A stretch of 46,461 nt of DNA from Solimicrobium sp. (GTDB taxonomy: Bacteria; Pseudomonadota; Gammaproteobacteria; Burkholderiales; Burkholderiaceae_D), in assembly GCA_021155915.1 (NCBI GenBank), contig JAJNBE010000025.1, positions 1 through 46,461 of the forward strand, read 5' to 3'. The translations under genes and the position numbers were made by a program. Shown one piece after another: positions 35,435 through 44,394 of this stretch (positions within the stretch are counted from its first letter, which is position 1; each line of letters begins with the position of its first letter). The notes under the pieces are model-generated. The model saw nothing but the letters and a program-made list of their open reading frames with translations, did not search any database and was not told the DNA's origin.

Positions 35435-35890
35435 ATGGATCAAAAGAATTATATTAAAAAACTACGCGACATGTGCCAGTTAGACATCGACGCGGTAAAT
35501 GCCTATGAAACGGCGTTGAAGAAAATTGATGACAAGGAAATTCATAATGCGGTTGAACAATTTCGACAAGATCATCTTCGCCATGTCGAAGAACTCAATA
35601 ATCTCATTCGCAAGCTAGGAGGGACGCCGACAGAATTTACCAAAGATTTGAAGGGCTATTTGATCGAAGGAATGACAGCGTTACGCTCTGTTACGGGAAC
35701 TAAAGGGGCACTGAAAGCGATGGAAACGAATGAATTTATTACTAATAAGAATTACGCTGAAGCCGTGCGAGAAAATACCGACTTTCCAGAAGAAGGACGA
35801 GCATTACTGCAAAAAAATTACGCAGATGAAAAACGCCATCTGGCGTATATTCAGGCAACATTGAAAAACCTAACTGCGCCTAAGCCCTGA
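35435..35890 (+). CDS. PA2169-like (DUF2383) four-helix stress protein
   Basis: The 151-residue protein beginning MDQKNYIKKLRDMCQLDIDAVNAYE resembles the PA2169/DUF2383 family, a ferritin-like four-helix bundle. Glu, Asp and His residues of the helices (DIDAVNAYETAL, FRQDHLRHVEELNNLI, LQKNYADEKRHLAYI) could bind metal, as in ferritin-like proteins. I choose ATG 35435 for its GGAG ribosome site; a frame to 35336 is open but unlike the family. It is headed by the FNR-type promoter. The family is often induced with oxygen limitation in pseudomonads (recalled), which fits. The SDR gene follows after 54 bases. Confidence 0.82.
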   Translation: MDQKNYIKKLRDMCQLDIDAVNAYETALKKIDDKEIHNAVEQFRQDHLRHVEELNNLIRKLGGTPTEFTKDLKGYLIEGMTALRSVTGTKGALKAMETNEFITNKNYAEAVRENTDFPEEGRALLQKNYADEKRHLAYIQATLKNLTAPKP

Positions 35891-35944
35891 TTCCCAGATA
35901 GAGATAATTTCAAAGCTCAACCTTTTTTATAGAGGGAATTAGCG

Positions 35945-36790
35945 ATGAAACAGCTAAAACAAAGTCAATCAAAACAACCCGGAATTCAAAGCGAAATGAT
36001 ACCCGAGCCGGAATCAATGCGGCCGGAATACCGAGGAAGCGGTAAATTAAAAAATAAAGTTGCGCTTATAACGGGGGGGGATAGCGGCATAGGAAGAGCT
36101 GTTGCTCTTTGTTATGCCAAAGAAGGCGCCGATGTTTTCATTAGTTATTTTGATGAGCACGATGATGCGAAAGAAACCCAAGAACTTGTTGAGGCAATAG
36201 GACAAAGATGTGAACTGCTTGCTGGTGATATAAGCCAGGAAAAATTTTGTAAGAGACTGGCACAGACTACAGTAAAAGAATTCGGACAATTAGATATTTT
36301 AGTTAACAATGCGGCGGTTCAATTTCCGCAAAAAAGTATTGAAGATATATCTGCAGAACAATTATTAAAAACGTTTTCAGTCAATATTTTTTCATTTTTT
36401 TATCTGACTCGTTTCGTCATGCCTCATCTAAAATGGGGTAGCGTAATTATTAATAGCACGTCAGTAACTGCTTATCGAGGGAGCCCTGAATTAATAGACT
36501 ACTCAAGCACTAAGGGCGCAATTGTCGCTTTTACACGCTCCCTTTCACGCTCGCTAATGGATAAAGGTATTCGAGTGAATGCCGTTGCGCCAGGGCCGAT
36601 TTGGACGCCGCTAATTCCATCTAGCTTTGATGCTGAAAAGGTAGCCAAGTTTGGGGAAAATGCACCTATGCATCGTGCCGGCCAACCTGATGAGGTCGCA
36701 CCTTCTTACGTTTTCCTGGCGTGCAGCGATTCCTCTTACATGAGCGGTCAAGTGTTACATCCCAATGGGGGTGAGATTATTAACGGTTAA
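35945..36790 (+). CDS. Short-chain dehydrogenase/reductase, YghA-like
   Basis: This is a classical SDR with an N-terminal extension. It has the cofactor motif TGGDSGIG (43-50), DISQ and NNAAVQ (121-126), and the catalytic S173, Y186 and K190 (DYSSTKG). The extension with QPGIQSEMIPEPES...YRGSGKLKNKVALITGG is typical of the YghA/YhxC group, aldehyde or ketone reductases linked to general stress. It ends SGQVLHPNGGEIING. It lies 54 bases after the PA2169-like gene and is probably under the same FNR-type promoter. Confidence 0.92.
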   Translation: MKQLKQSQSKQPGIQSEMIPEPESMRPEYRGSGKLKNKVALITGGDSGIGRAVALCYAKEGADVFISYFDEHDDAKETQELVEAIGQRCELLAGDISQEKFCKRLAQTTVKEFGQLDILVNNAAVQFPQKSIEDISAEQLLKTFSVNIFSFFYLTRFVMPHLKWGSVIINSTSVTAYRGSPELIDYSSTKGAIVAFTRSLSRSLMDKGIRVNAVAPGPIWTPLIPSSFDAEKVAKFGENAPMHRAGQPDEVAPSYVFLACSDSSYMSGQVLHPNGGEIING

Positions 36791-36941
36791 TAATCGAGAA
36801 CATAGGATAAGAAGCAAAATTTTTAGTCGCCGAGTCTATGTGGCCTGCGCTGTGCAGGACTGGTTATGAAGCCTCTTTTTCCTAGCTTAACCTGCAAACT
36901 CTGTAGTGGTGTCGGCACATGTAGAAGTTAGGGAAATTAGC

Positions 36942-37919
36942 TCAGTAAATATTTGGACGCTCTATTCGCTTCCTTATCCACTTATAACTATGCTCAAGAA
37001 CCTGACTTGCCATTCGGGTAGGAAAATGAATAAAGCCGTGCGGCGCTTCTGGAACTAGGTATGCTTCCACATCAGAGGCCATTTGCCACCGCTCTGCCAT
37101 CTGAATCGTGTCATCTTGAAGCGGATCGAGCTTGCCAACGAACATCAGTGCTGGAGGAAAATCATGAAAGTCGCCATACAGCGGCGATAAGGGCGGTTCT
37201 TTACGTTCAGCATCGTTTAGTCCGGGAGTCAGTTTATGAAACGCCTCGACAATACCTGGTCCATCCAATATTAAAGTGTCAGAGTCAGCCTGACGAACGC
37301 TTGTCGTACCGGCCAGGTCATAAACTCCATAGTAGAGTACCACACCCTGAACGCGACGAAGCAAGGTAGGCCAACGCTTTAATTGCAAAAGCGTAGCAGC
37401 GGCTAAATGCGCACCCGCTGATTCTCCGATTATAAATATAGGTAAATCGCGATACTCAGGTAACCCATCGCTTAACAGCCACCGTGCAGCAGCTAGGCAA
37501 TCATTGATCAATTCTTCTAGGGGAATTTGTACCGCAAGCCGATACTCAACCGAGACTACCGCAATACTACAGGCGCTAATCATAGCTGAATTAAGCGCAT
37601 CATTCATAAGCGTATTGCCCACAATCCAACCGCCGCCGTGAATATCTAGTACGACGCCTGCTGTTACCCCGAAGGGTCGGAGTATCCGTATAGAAACGTG
37701 CGAACTCTCTGAATAAATTCGACGGTGCTCTACACCTATTCCTTTGCGTGCCAGTTTATAAGAGCGTCCGATCTGTGAAAAACGTAGCAGGCATTGAGCG
37801 AGCATAAGTCCAAAACGATTACCTATCCGGAGTCGTGGAGCCCAATCCAATACTCGATTGAATTGTCTCGCTTCCGCCAATGTCCGTTCGTCAGAAGACC
37901 AAAGTTCAATAGAAGACAC
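36942..37919 (-). CDS. Alpha/beta-hydrolase, hormone-sensitive-lipase family esterase
   Basis: A family IV carboxylesterase. It has the oxyanion motif HGGGW (94-98), nucleophile S167 in GESAGAH, acid D265 in GKLDPLQD, and H294 in APHGFIHFP. The N-terminal 60 residues form the usual cap. Length 325 is typical. No signal peptide, so cytoplasmic. The physiological ester is unknown. It is convergent with the SDR gene and has no co-transcribed partner; the MFS gene upstream is on the same strand after 110 bases. Confidence 0.92.
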   Translation of the reverse strand: MSSIELWSSDERTLAEARQFNRVLDWAPRLRIGNRFGLMLAQCLLRFSQIGRSYKLARKGIGVEHRRIYSESSHVSIRILRPFGVTAGVVLDIHGGGWIVGNTLMNDALNSAMISACSIAVVSVEYRLAVQIPLEELINDCLAAARWLLSDGLPEYRDLPIFIIGESAGAHLAAATLLQLKRWPTLLRRVQGVVLYYGVYDLAGTTSVRQADSDTLILDGPGIVEAFHKLTPGLNDAERKEPPLSPLYGDFHDFPPALMFVGKLDPLQDDTIQMAERWQMASDVEAYLVPEAPHGFIHFPTRMASQVLEHSYKWIRKRIERPNIY

Positions 37920-38029
37920 GTTTTCATCCTTTTATAAGTGATGATGGAAAGCGCTCTATTGTCGGGACCTCTCTGTTTAGGAACTCTCCCAAATTAGTCT
38001 ACATTATTCTTTTCCGTTAGCCAGTTCGG

Positions 38030-39418
38030 TTAATTGATTTTAACTGAAAACTCAGGTGATCTATAAGCTTCCCTCAACCAAAGAGAGGCACTGACAATAA
38101 TTAACGCTGCTGATAATAACAACATATAAGAGGTGTGGCCACCAAAAAAATAACGATAAACAGGGGACAACAATAATCCGCCAAAAATCTGGGTAACGGT
38201 GACACTGATGTTAAAAATGCCAAAATAAACGCCAGATTTTCCTTTAGGTAATATGCGGCTGACAATGGTGAACGATAAGGTGGCCAAACTTCCGTTCATA
38301 ATGCCCACACCTATCATTGCTATGAGAACCGTGAAATGGGTATGCGCAAACCCGATCATGGCCATCCCAATCCCACCGCTTAGAAGAGAAATTCCATGTA
38401 TAAGTTTTGCTTTACTTATGTATTCCAGAAGAAAAAACAAAAATAAAGAATAGAGGACAGTGACATATTGGCCAATGCTTAAGTATTTGGAGGCATCTAG
38501 AGTAGCTTGTTGAAATAGTTGTGCCGATTGCACCGAATCTCCGAACTCCGAGGTTGGAGATGAATAAAAATTCTGCGTCAATACGGTTGTGAAGTAGATG
38601 AAGAAAATATAAACGCCGAAGCATGCAAGCGAATGGATGCAACAGATTCTTTTGAACGTCGTCGACGTTTTTTTCAAATTTAGCGCTATATCTATAAAAA
38701 TTCTTCTGCTTCGTCTAAAGTAAGAAGCAATTTTTTTGTGGTATGACTCTTCCATCTTGGTTGCAGTTTTATAGCTAGAAACGGGTTCTTTCACTTTGCG
38801 TATAGAAATGAAAATCGCCAGAGTCATCAGAATGCAAATGGTAATAAAAGATAACTCAAAATTGGCTGGTATTTTTCTTTGTCCTAATAACGGGGGGCGT
38901 GGGAAAAATAAAAAAAGTTTATTCATTAGATAAGGTAGTCCCACTGCAAGAGCCGACCCAATTCCCGCCATAAATGCCTGAAGTGCAAACGCTTTTGAGC
39001 GCTCCTCCTCTGTACTCATATCCGTAGTCAAAGCAAGCAGTGTTGCCACACAGCCGTTAATGCCAATATTAAGAATTAATATCAACACGGCTGCAGCGAA
39101 TAAGGTAGTAACAGAGGAAAGTAGAAAAAAGGATAAAACAGCTAAAATACCGCAGACAATAATATACGGACGCCTTTTACCCCAACGCGTTGAGGTGCCA
39201 TCACTAATTTGACCAATAAGCGGCTGTACAATCAAGCCCATTGTAGGAGGAACTAGCCATAGGTAGGAAAGCTGATAAGTTTCTGCATCAAAAAACTTAA
39301 AAATGCTGCTTAAGTAATTCAGCTCAAAGGTGAAGCCTAAATTTATTCCAAATGACAATATGGCTAAATAAAAAAAGTGTGGTTTAGAGAAATATTTTGT
39401 CACCAAAGTTGAATGCAA
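38030..39418 (-). CDS. MFS transporter, SLC45/sugar-cation type
   Basis: The 462-residue protein has about 12 hydrophobic membrane segments with a central basic loop. The motif QISDGTSTRWGKRRPYI (about 70-86) is the loop 2-3 signature of the SLC45/GPH-like branch, which imports disaccharides with protons. FELNYLSSIF and PTMGLIVQPLIG in the first helices support this branch. The central loop (about 205-245) is rich in Lys and Arg. The substrate cannot be read from sequence; no glycosidase lies beside it. Confidence 0.85.
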   Translation of the reverse strand: MHSTLVTKYFSKPHFFYLAILSFGINLGFTFELNYLSSIFKFFDAETYQLSYLWLVPPTMGLIVQPLIGQISDGTSTRWGKRRPYIIVCGILAVLSFFLLSSVTTLFAAAVLILILNIGINGCVATLLALTTDMSTEEERSKAFALQAFMAGIGSALAVGLPYLMNKLFLFFPRPPLLGQRKIPANFELSFITICILMTLAIFISIRKVKEPVSSYKTATKMEESYHKKIASYFRRSRRIFIDIALNLKKTSTTFKRICCIHSLACFGVYIFFIYFTTVLTQNFYSSPTSEFGDSVQSAQLFQQATLDASKYLSIGQYVTVLYSLFLFFLLEYISKAKLIHGISLLSGGIGMAMIGFAHTHFTVLIAMIGVGIMNGSLATLSFTIVSRILPKGKSGVYFGIFNISVTVTQIFGGLLLSPVYRYFFGGHTSYMLLLSAALIIVSASLWLREAYRSPEFSVKIN

Positions 39419-39784
39419 TTTTCATCTCCAAATAACGAAACTGCTAAGAAACCAGCAAATTCTCCCTTGTCTACCGTAGACTTACAAAGACGTATTACTA
39501 TTAATGGAGGAGAGGAAATACGATATGCTAAATGAATAGGATGATAGCACTACTAGCGCTCTGCCTAACTGCAAAGGAAAGGCTAATTGCTCAAATTTTT
39601 CAAAGACGTGCACCTTGTTGAGGTTTTAAACCAAACTGATCAGCGCCAAGATTGGCTTTGAGAAGGTTTTGTATGTAGAGGAGTCCAGATTCGGAGAAGA
39701 CGGATACGCATTAGGCTAAGCAAGCAACTTAATGCTCTTTCTTACTCTACAAGAAGAGTAGGTGAGGGATAGGGTAGGGAAAAT

Positions 39785-39800
39785 TTTTGCATATGCAAAA
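39785..39800. promoter_or_regulatory. 16-bp perfect palindrome
   Basis: TTTTGCATATGCAAAA lies in AT-rich sequence about 370 bases upstream of the MFS start. It is a possible protein-binding site of unknown function. Confidence 0.25.
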
Positions 39801-39961
39801 TACTGCGGGTACGCGGGCTAGTTGTTATATCCAATTTTTATGTAAGCATTGGAAGCTAAGCAAAGCGCGCAAATGCTAATTTAAATTTAGAATTAAACAA
39901 TATCTCTTCAAAAAATCCTAGAGTGAGGCAATGTTCCCTCAAGAAAACTAATTCTTCGTAT

Positions 39962-39996
39962 CGTCATTCTCGCGTGTTTTTTTGGCGGGAATCAGT
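39962..39996. repeat. REP-like CGTCATT...GGGAATC repeat, copy 2
   Basis: CGTCATTCTCGCGTG, a T-rich loop, then GGCGGGAATCAGT: an imperfect hairpin. It shares both ends with the copy at 27863 and resembles dispersed CGTCATTCCCGCG repeats of proteobacteria. Confidence 0.5.
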
Positions 39997-40165
39997 AGTG
40001 TAATAATCGTGGCACCAGCCACACGTTGTTTTTCACAATACAACAAAAATAAAGGCTGTTATAACACTGTATTCAACATACAGCTAAAAATCCCTCTATA
40101 TTCATTCTAATTTTTTATCTATTAAGATTTGCTCAACGAATGTAAATATTCGTGCTTAAAAAAAT

Positions 40166-41833
40166 TTAAAAGTAAGTTCTCCTTTCTAATGGAAATGGAA
40201 AACGCAGCTTAAACGAAGACTTTAAGCATCGAAAAGGTTTAATGGAAAAACTTTTGTTTGTAGTGACTAAACCAACACGTCTTGGTTGGATACGAAAATC
40301 GGTGCGACAAGGCCCATCGAACGCCTGACCGGCCAACTCCACGGTTTTACCGGCGTCTAGCAAACCTGCTCCACATGTCTCTAATGAGCATCGCGACCCA
40401 TTCGGAAATTCTCTGGTACTTGACTGTACTATTTGCTGGATTTGGTCTGGTGTTAATTCAGGGTTTATCGCCAGCATAAGCGCTATCGTTCCAGCCACAT
40501 GAGGGGTAGCCATGCTCGTTCCACTATAACTGGCGTAGCCATCTTTTTCGGGTGATTTCTTTCCCATGTCTACAGTAGAAAAAATGGCGACCCCCGGTGC
40601 AGAAATGCTAACTTTCGGACCATAATTGCTAAAGGAGGCTCGAGAGCCGTATCTATCCACCGCGCCGACCGCAATCACACCCTCACAGTTTGCTGGCTGT
40701 GATTCGGCAACGGGTCCTCCATCGTTACCTGCGGCGACAACAATACTAGCACCTGTATGCTTAACATCTTTAATAGCATCGGCGAACGCCCGAGAGCATT
40801 TTTCTGCATACGTACCCAAGCTCACGTTCAACACACGGGCAGGGCGGTTATTGATGGGTACGTTATCTATAGCTAATCCCGCTGCCCATCGCATGCCAGT
40901 GACGACGTCACTTAAATGGCCGCCACATTTTCCTAAAACACGTACAGGTAATATTTTACCTTTCCACGATATACCGTTCATGCCCTGACCGTTGTGAGCA
41001 GTAGCTCCGATCGTGCCGGCCACATGCGCGCCATGCCATGAACTGTCACCCGCTCCACAACGATAAAAAGGACTTTCGGAATCATTATCTTCCTCCTTAG
41101 TTATCCAATCACCCGGATCCCTGCCATCAGAACCTAAACCGGCACCATTTGCCATATCTGGATCAGAAATGAAATCGTATCCGGGTAACAGATTATGTTT
41201 GAGATCCGCATGAGCGAGATAACCAGTATCAATTACAGCAACCACGATATCCTCGGACCCTACTGTCTGGTCCCACGCTCCAGCCAGGTTAGCGCCTCCT
41301 ACCCCATTAGAAAACCCCCACTGCTGTTGATAATAACTATTCTTGGGTGCGAAGAAAGGGACAACGCGCACGTCGGGTTCCACATACTCGATAGCGCTAT
41401 CGTTAGTGATATCTCCTATTAGCCGTTCAGCTTCTACATGGGTAACTTGTCCGCCTAATGATAAGAGTACTGTGTTTTTACCAATTGTTTTCTCCGGACG
41501 CATGTTCCCCGCTATAGCTGAACCTGAATGAAGTTGACTTTTAAGAGAGCGACTTGTTCGTTCACTTCGCTTCTGCATTACGCGGTCGATCACGGTCTGA
41601 AGTTTTGCTAGCGGATCATTGGACTGCACATCTGACGAAGAATAGTTTTGCATATTGCCCATACTTTTAACCAAAGCGGGCTTAAGTTTTACGATCAAAT
41701 GACTAATCATTTCATCGTTAGCTAAATGGTGAGTTTGTGCACAAAGAGGCAAAACGTTTCCGGCAAGCAAAGCTACCATCACCACTTTATTTGTAATTTT
41801 ATGAAATGGCGTCACGAATAAGTTTCCTTTCAC
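40166..41833 (-). CDS. Secreted subtilisin-like (S8) serine protease
   Basis: The precursor has an N-terminal signal peptide (hydrophobic MVALLAGNVLPLCAQ, about 19-33) and an inhibitor-type propeptide (about 40-160, IVKLKP...IEYVEPD). The peptidase domain has a complete triad: D202 in VIDTGY, H267 in HGAHVAGT and S440 in SGTSMATPHVAG, with oxyanion N370 in VAAGNDGG. Several Cys residues suggest disulfides. A basic C-terminal tail of about 50 residues follows and has no recognised sorting motif. It resembles extracellular proteases of betaproteobacteria. It stands alone with long AT-rich flanks. Confidence 0.93.
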   Translation of the reverse strand: MKGNLFVTPFHKITNKVVMVALLAGNVLPLCAQTHHLANDEMISHLIVKLKPALVKSMGNMQNYSSSDVQSNDPLAKLQTVIDRVMQKRSERTSRSLKSQLHSGSAIAGNMRPEKTIGKNTVLLSLGGQVTHVEAERLIGDITNDSAIEYVEPDVRVVPFFAPKNSYYQQQWGFSNGVGGANLAGAWDQTVGSEDIVVAVIDTGYLAHADLKHNLLPGYDFISDPDMANGAGLGSDGRDPGDWITKEEDNDSESPFYRCGAGDSSWHGAHVAGTIGATAHNGQGMNGISWKGKILPVRVLGKCGGHLSDVVTGMRWAAGLAIDNVPINNRPARVLNVSLGTYAEKCSRAFADAIKDVKHTGASIVVAAGNDGGPVAESQPANCEGVIAVGAVDRYGSRASFSNYGPKVSISAPGVAIFSTVDMGKKSPEKDGYASYSGTSMATPHVAGTIALMLAINPELTPDQIQQIVQSSTREFPNGSRCSLETCGAGLLDAGKTVELAGQAFDGPCRTDFRIQPRRVGLVTTNKSFSIKPFRCLKSSFKLRFPFPLERRTYF

Positions 41834-42391
41834 ACGGGACTGTAGTCTTTAGGCTGAGTCAGGATTTCTACGAAAATAAAAGCTGGTAGAGAAAACATTG
41901 TAATAGCGGTGTTACCTATGGAGAATGTTATTTCGTATTTTTTAGACATTTTTTGAATGGAAGCACGAATAGGCGAACTCGGTCAAAGCTGAAAGTACTA
42001 AGGTTAAAGGTAATAAAACCAAAGGAATAAGTTAAAAATTATACAACTTAATATGTCAAAATGTCAATAAAAATGAGCATTTTAGCAACGGTTTTTATGT
42101 TGTTTTACATTATACAAAGGCATGTTGCTCATTTCCTCTGAAGAATAATATTCGTATGCTCTTGGCCCTAAATACCGCAGTGTTTGAGGTAGCATGAATA
42201 ATTCATTTTAAATAGCTGTGAAGGTGGAGATTAGGTTTCCGCAGCGCTATTAGTTGGCCAAGTACTGAACACTACGATTTAAAGCTTGAATTTCAATAAA
42301 AAGTGTCCAAATCTGCTTTATCTAAGTTATCCGTAAAGAATAGAATTAGGGATACAAGGAGGAGATATCGCAATGACAAATCTAGTATGGT
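41834..42391. other. 558-base AT-rich interval
   Basis: This separates the subtilase start from the end of the first kinase gene. It must hold the protease promoter. No gene, strong hairpin or repeat was identified; the 66-codon frame at 42303 overlaps the kinase 3' end and is a shadow. Confidence 0.45.
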
Positions 42392-44317
42392 CTACAGAAA
42401 ATGGGTTAACTCCACCTCGATGGGAACAATCGACGCCATTTGTTTCGGCAATATTTTCACCTCCAACAAAATAGCCTTATCTCTTACCTTAGCATTGGCA
42501 TAATAACTGGTAACTAAAGTCGTATTTTTTAATCCGCTTTCCTCAATAATTTGTAATCCATTTTTATCCTGCCGCAGCAATTCATAGTCACTTAAAAACA
42601 CGATACGATCTTTGTCTTTTGAAGTTAGTCCGCTGAAAAAATTTAACGCTTCCTGACCTTGTTTAAAGTGATGCACGTTCAAGGTCGGATATGTTTTCAG
42701 ATACGGGGCAAAGCGCGTATCCCATGCACCGTGAATGGACTCTTCATCATCTAAAATGACAACGATACTGTTGAGTTTAAGATGAATGGTCTGAGCAATC
42801 CAGGTGGCGGCATCTATCCGCGGAAAAGTGAGCTGAATAGTGGTCCCTTCGCCCGCAACGGAATTTACCGTCATCTCTCCGTCGTTATAGTCTAGGGTAT
42901 CCCAAACCTGCTGAAGACCTAACCCATGCCCATGTTTTTTACCTTCAGTAAAACTTTGACGGTTCAACATTTTTTCTACCAGACATGGCGACATACCCTT
43001 GCCATTATCCTGAATGGACGCTGCAACGAACTGGGTATCGGCAGTTAACTTAATTGCGATAAGGCCATTACTCTTATTGTCCAACGCATCCACGGCATTA
43101 TTAATTAAGTTAGACATTGAACGTCTGAATTGACTGGTCTGCATATGGGCAAAAGCAAACTGCGCCTCTTTAACAATCTCTGTTTCAAACCTGACTGGAT
43201 GATTACTGTATTGTGCTTTCTTCTCACTCAATAATTGCATGATCAAATCTGAAATTAAAAGTGGTTGACGTTGTTCAAGATCTGAGGCTGCGCGTTGTTC
43301 TTCGTTCCGGTAAGTACTCAACAAATTATTAGCGATATCTAAAATACTTTCGGTCGCTCTTTTGATCACAGAACGTTTGTTCTCATGCAGTTCATCGCAG
43401 AGATGCATCATCATATTTAAGGCGGATAATGGAGAACTGATATCATGGGCAACGGTGTGCGCCAGTGTGATGAGTTTTTGTTGATGTTCTATTTTTTGAT
43501 TTTTGTTTTCCAACGTTAACCGTTCTTTCTCCTTTTTATCGGTTATTTCAATGGAGGTACCGATTACGCCAATTATTTCCCCATTTTCATCACGTAACGG
43601 GGCTTTAAATGCATCGTAATATCTTATCTGCCCCGTCGACCTATCCTTAATCGGTTCTTCCTGACTAAGCATTTGACCAGTGCGAATCACTTCGTCGTTG
43701 TGTTTAACTATATGCTCTGCTATTTCCCGTGGGTACAGGTCATAAGGTGTTACACCAATAACGAAATCGATGGAGGCCACTCCCAGACCAGCAGCAACGT
43801 AATCATTGGCTCCGACAAAAACACTGTTGAGATCATACCAATAGACGGGAACAGGATATAACGGAGCAAGGAGATCCAAATGTTTAAATACATTAATTTT
43901 TTTTAGTTTTTCTATTCTTAACGCTTCCGCTTCTTTTTCTGCGGTAACTTCTATAGAACTTCCTATTAAGCCAATAATTCTCCCGTCATCGTCGCGCAGC
44001 GGCGATTTCGACGTTGTGAAATAACGGACCTTTTCAGTTTTAAGATCTAAAATAGTTTCCTCTTGTGAAAGAGAGATACCTTTTTCCATTACTTCCATAT
44101 TGTGCTTGACAATGTATTCCGCCAATTCTTTCGGATATAAATCATAGGCTGTTTTTCCGATGATCTCATTCAAACATGACGCACCCATCGCCTTTAAAGC
44201 ATGTTCATTTGCACCAAGGATAATGTTGTGAATGTCTATCCAGTACACCGGTGCCGGAAGAATTTCAGCAATGGCCTCTAATTGTTGAATGGTGGTTGAA
44301 TTTACAGACATCGGCAA
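42392..44317 (-). CDS. Double-PAS hybrid histidine kinase, paralogue 1
   Basis: The 641-residue soluble sensor kinase has no membrane segment. Order: PAS 1 (about 15-130, PAPVYWIDIHN...GKTAYDLYPKE), PAS 2 (about 147-262, VPVYWYDLNS...GVTPYDLYPRE), HisKA with H291 in TVAHDISSPLSAL, and a HATPase (N-box SNLINNAVDAL, G1 DNGKGMS, G2 GHGLGLQQ). A C-terminal receiver-like domain (about 516-635) has acidic D523/D524, a candidate phospho-acceptor D577 (FLSDYELL), T600/T603 and K625. It probably autophosphorylates in response to a cytoplasmic ligand or redox signal. It lies 77 bases downstream of paralogue 2 on the same strand. Confidence 0.9.
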   Translation of the reverse strand: MPMSVNSTTIQQLEAIAEILPAPVYWIDIHNIILGANEHALKAMGASCLNEIIGKTAYDLYPKELAEYIVKHNMEVMEKGISLSQEETILDLKTEKVRYFTTSKSPLRDDDGRIIGLIGSSIEVTAEKEAEALRIEKLKKINVFKHLDLLAPLYPVPVYWYDLNSVFVGANDYVAAGLGVASIDFVIGVTPYDLYPREIAEHIVKHNDEVIRTGQMLSQEEPIKDRSTGQIRYYDAFKAPLRDENGEIIGVIGTSIEITDKKEKERLTLENKNQKIEHQQKLITLAHTVAHDISSPLSALNMMMHLCDELHENKRSVIKRATESILDIANNLLSTYRNEEQRAASDLEQRQPLLISDLIMQLLSEKKAQYSNHPVRFETEIVKEAQFAFAHMQTSQFRRSMSNLINNAVDALDNKSNGLIAIKLTADTQFVAASIQDNGKGMSPCLVEKMLNRQSFTEGKKHGHGLGLQQVWDTLDYNDGEMTVNSVAGEGTTIQLTFPRIDAATWIAQTIHLKLNSIVVILDDEESIHGAWDTRFAPYLKTYPTLNVHHFKQGQEALNFFSGLTSKDKDRIVFLSDYELLRQDKNGLQIIEESGLKNTTLVTSYYANAKVRDKAILLEVKILPKQMASIVPIEVELTHFL

Positions 44318-44394
44318 AATTTTTAATATAGATTATAAGGAAATGATTTATCTTTTATGATGACGCCAATTTGAGGAACGATTTCTTAGCGTCT

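Larger units (their letters stand above)
39419..40165. other. 747-base gene-free interval
   Basis: No reading frame here is convincing; the longest starts give peptides below 30 residues. The interval has the 16-bp palindrome TTTTGCATATGCAAAA (39785-39800) and a REP-like repeat (39962). It serves as the upstream region of the MFS gene and the 3' region of the subtilase gene. Confidence 0.5.

Noticed and set aside
42303..42503. 66-codon plus-strand frame at the end of kinase paralogue 1
   Set aside because: It is an antisense shadow of the kinase gene.
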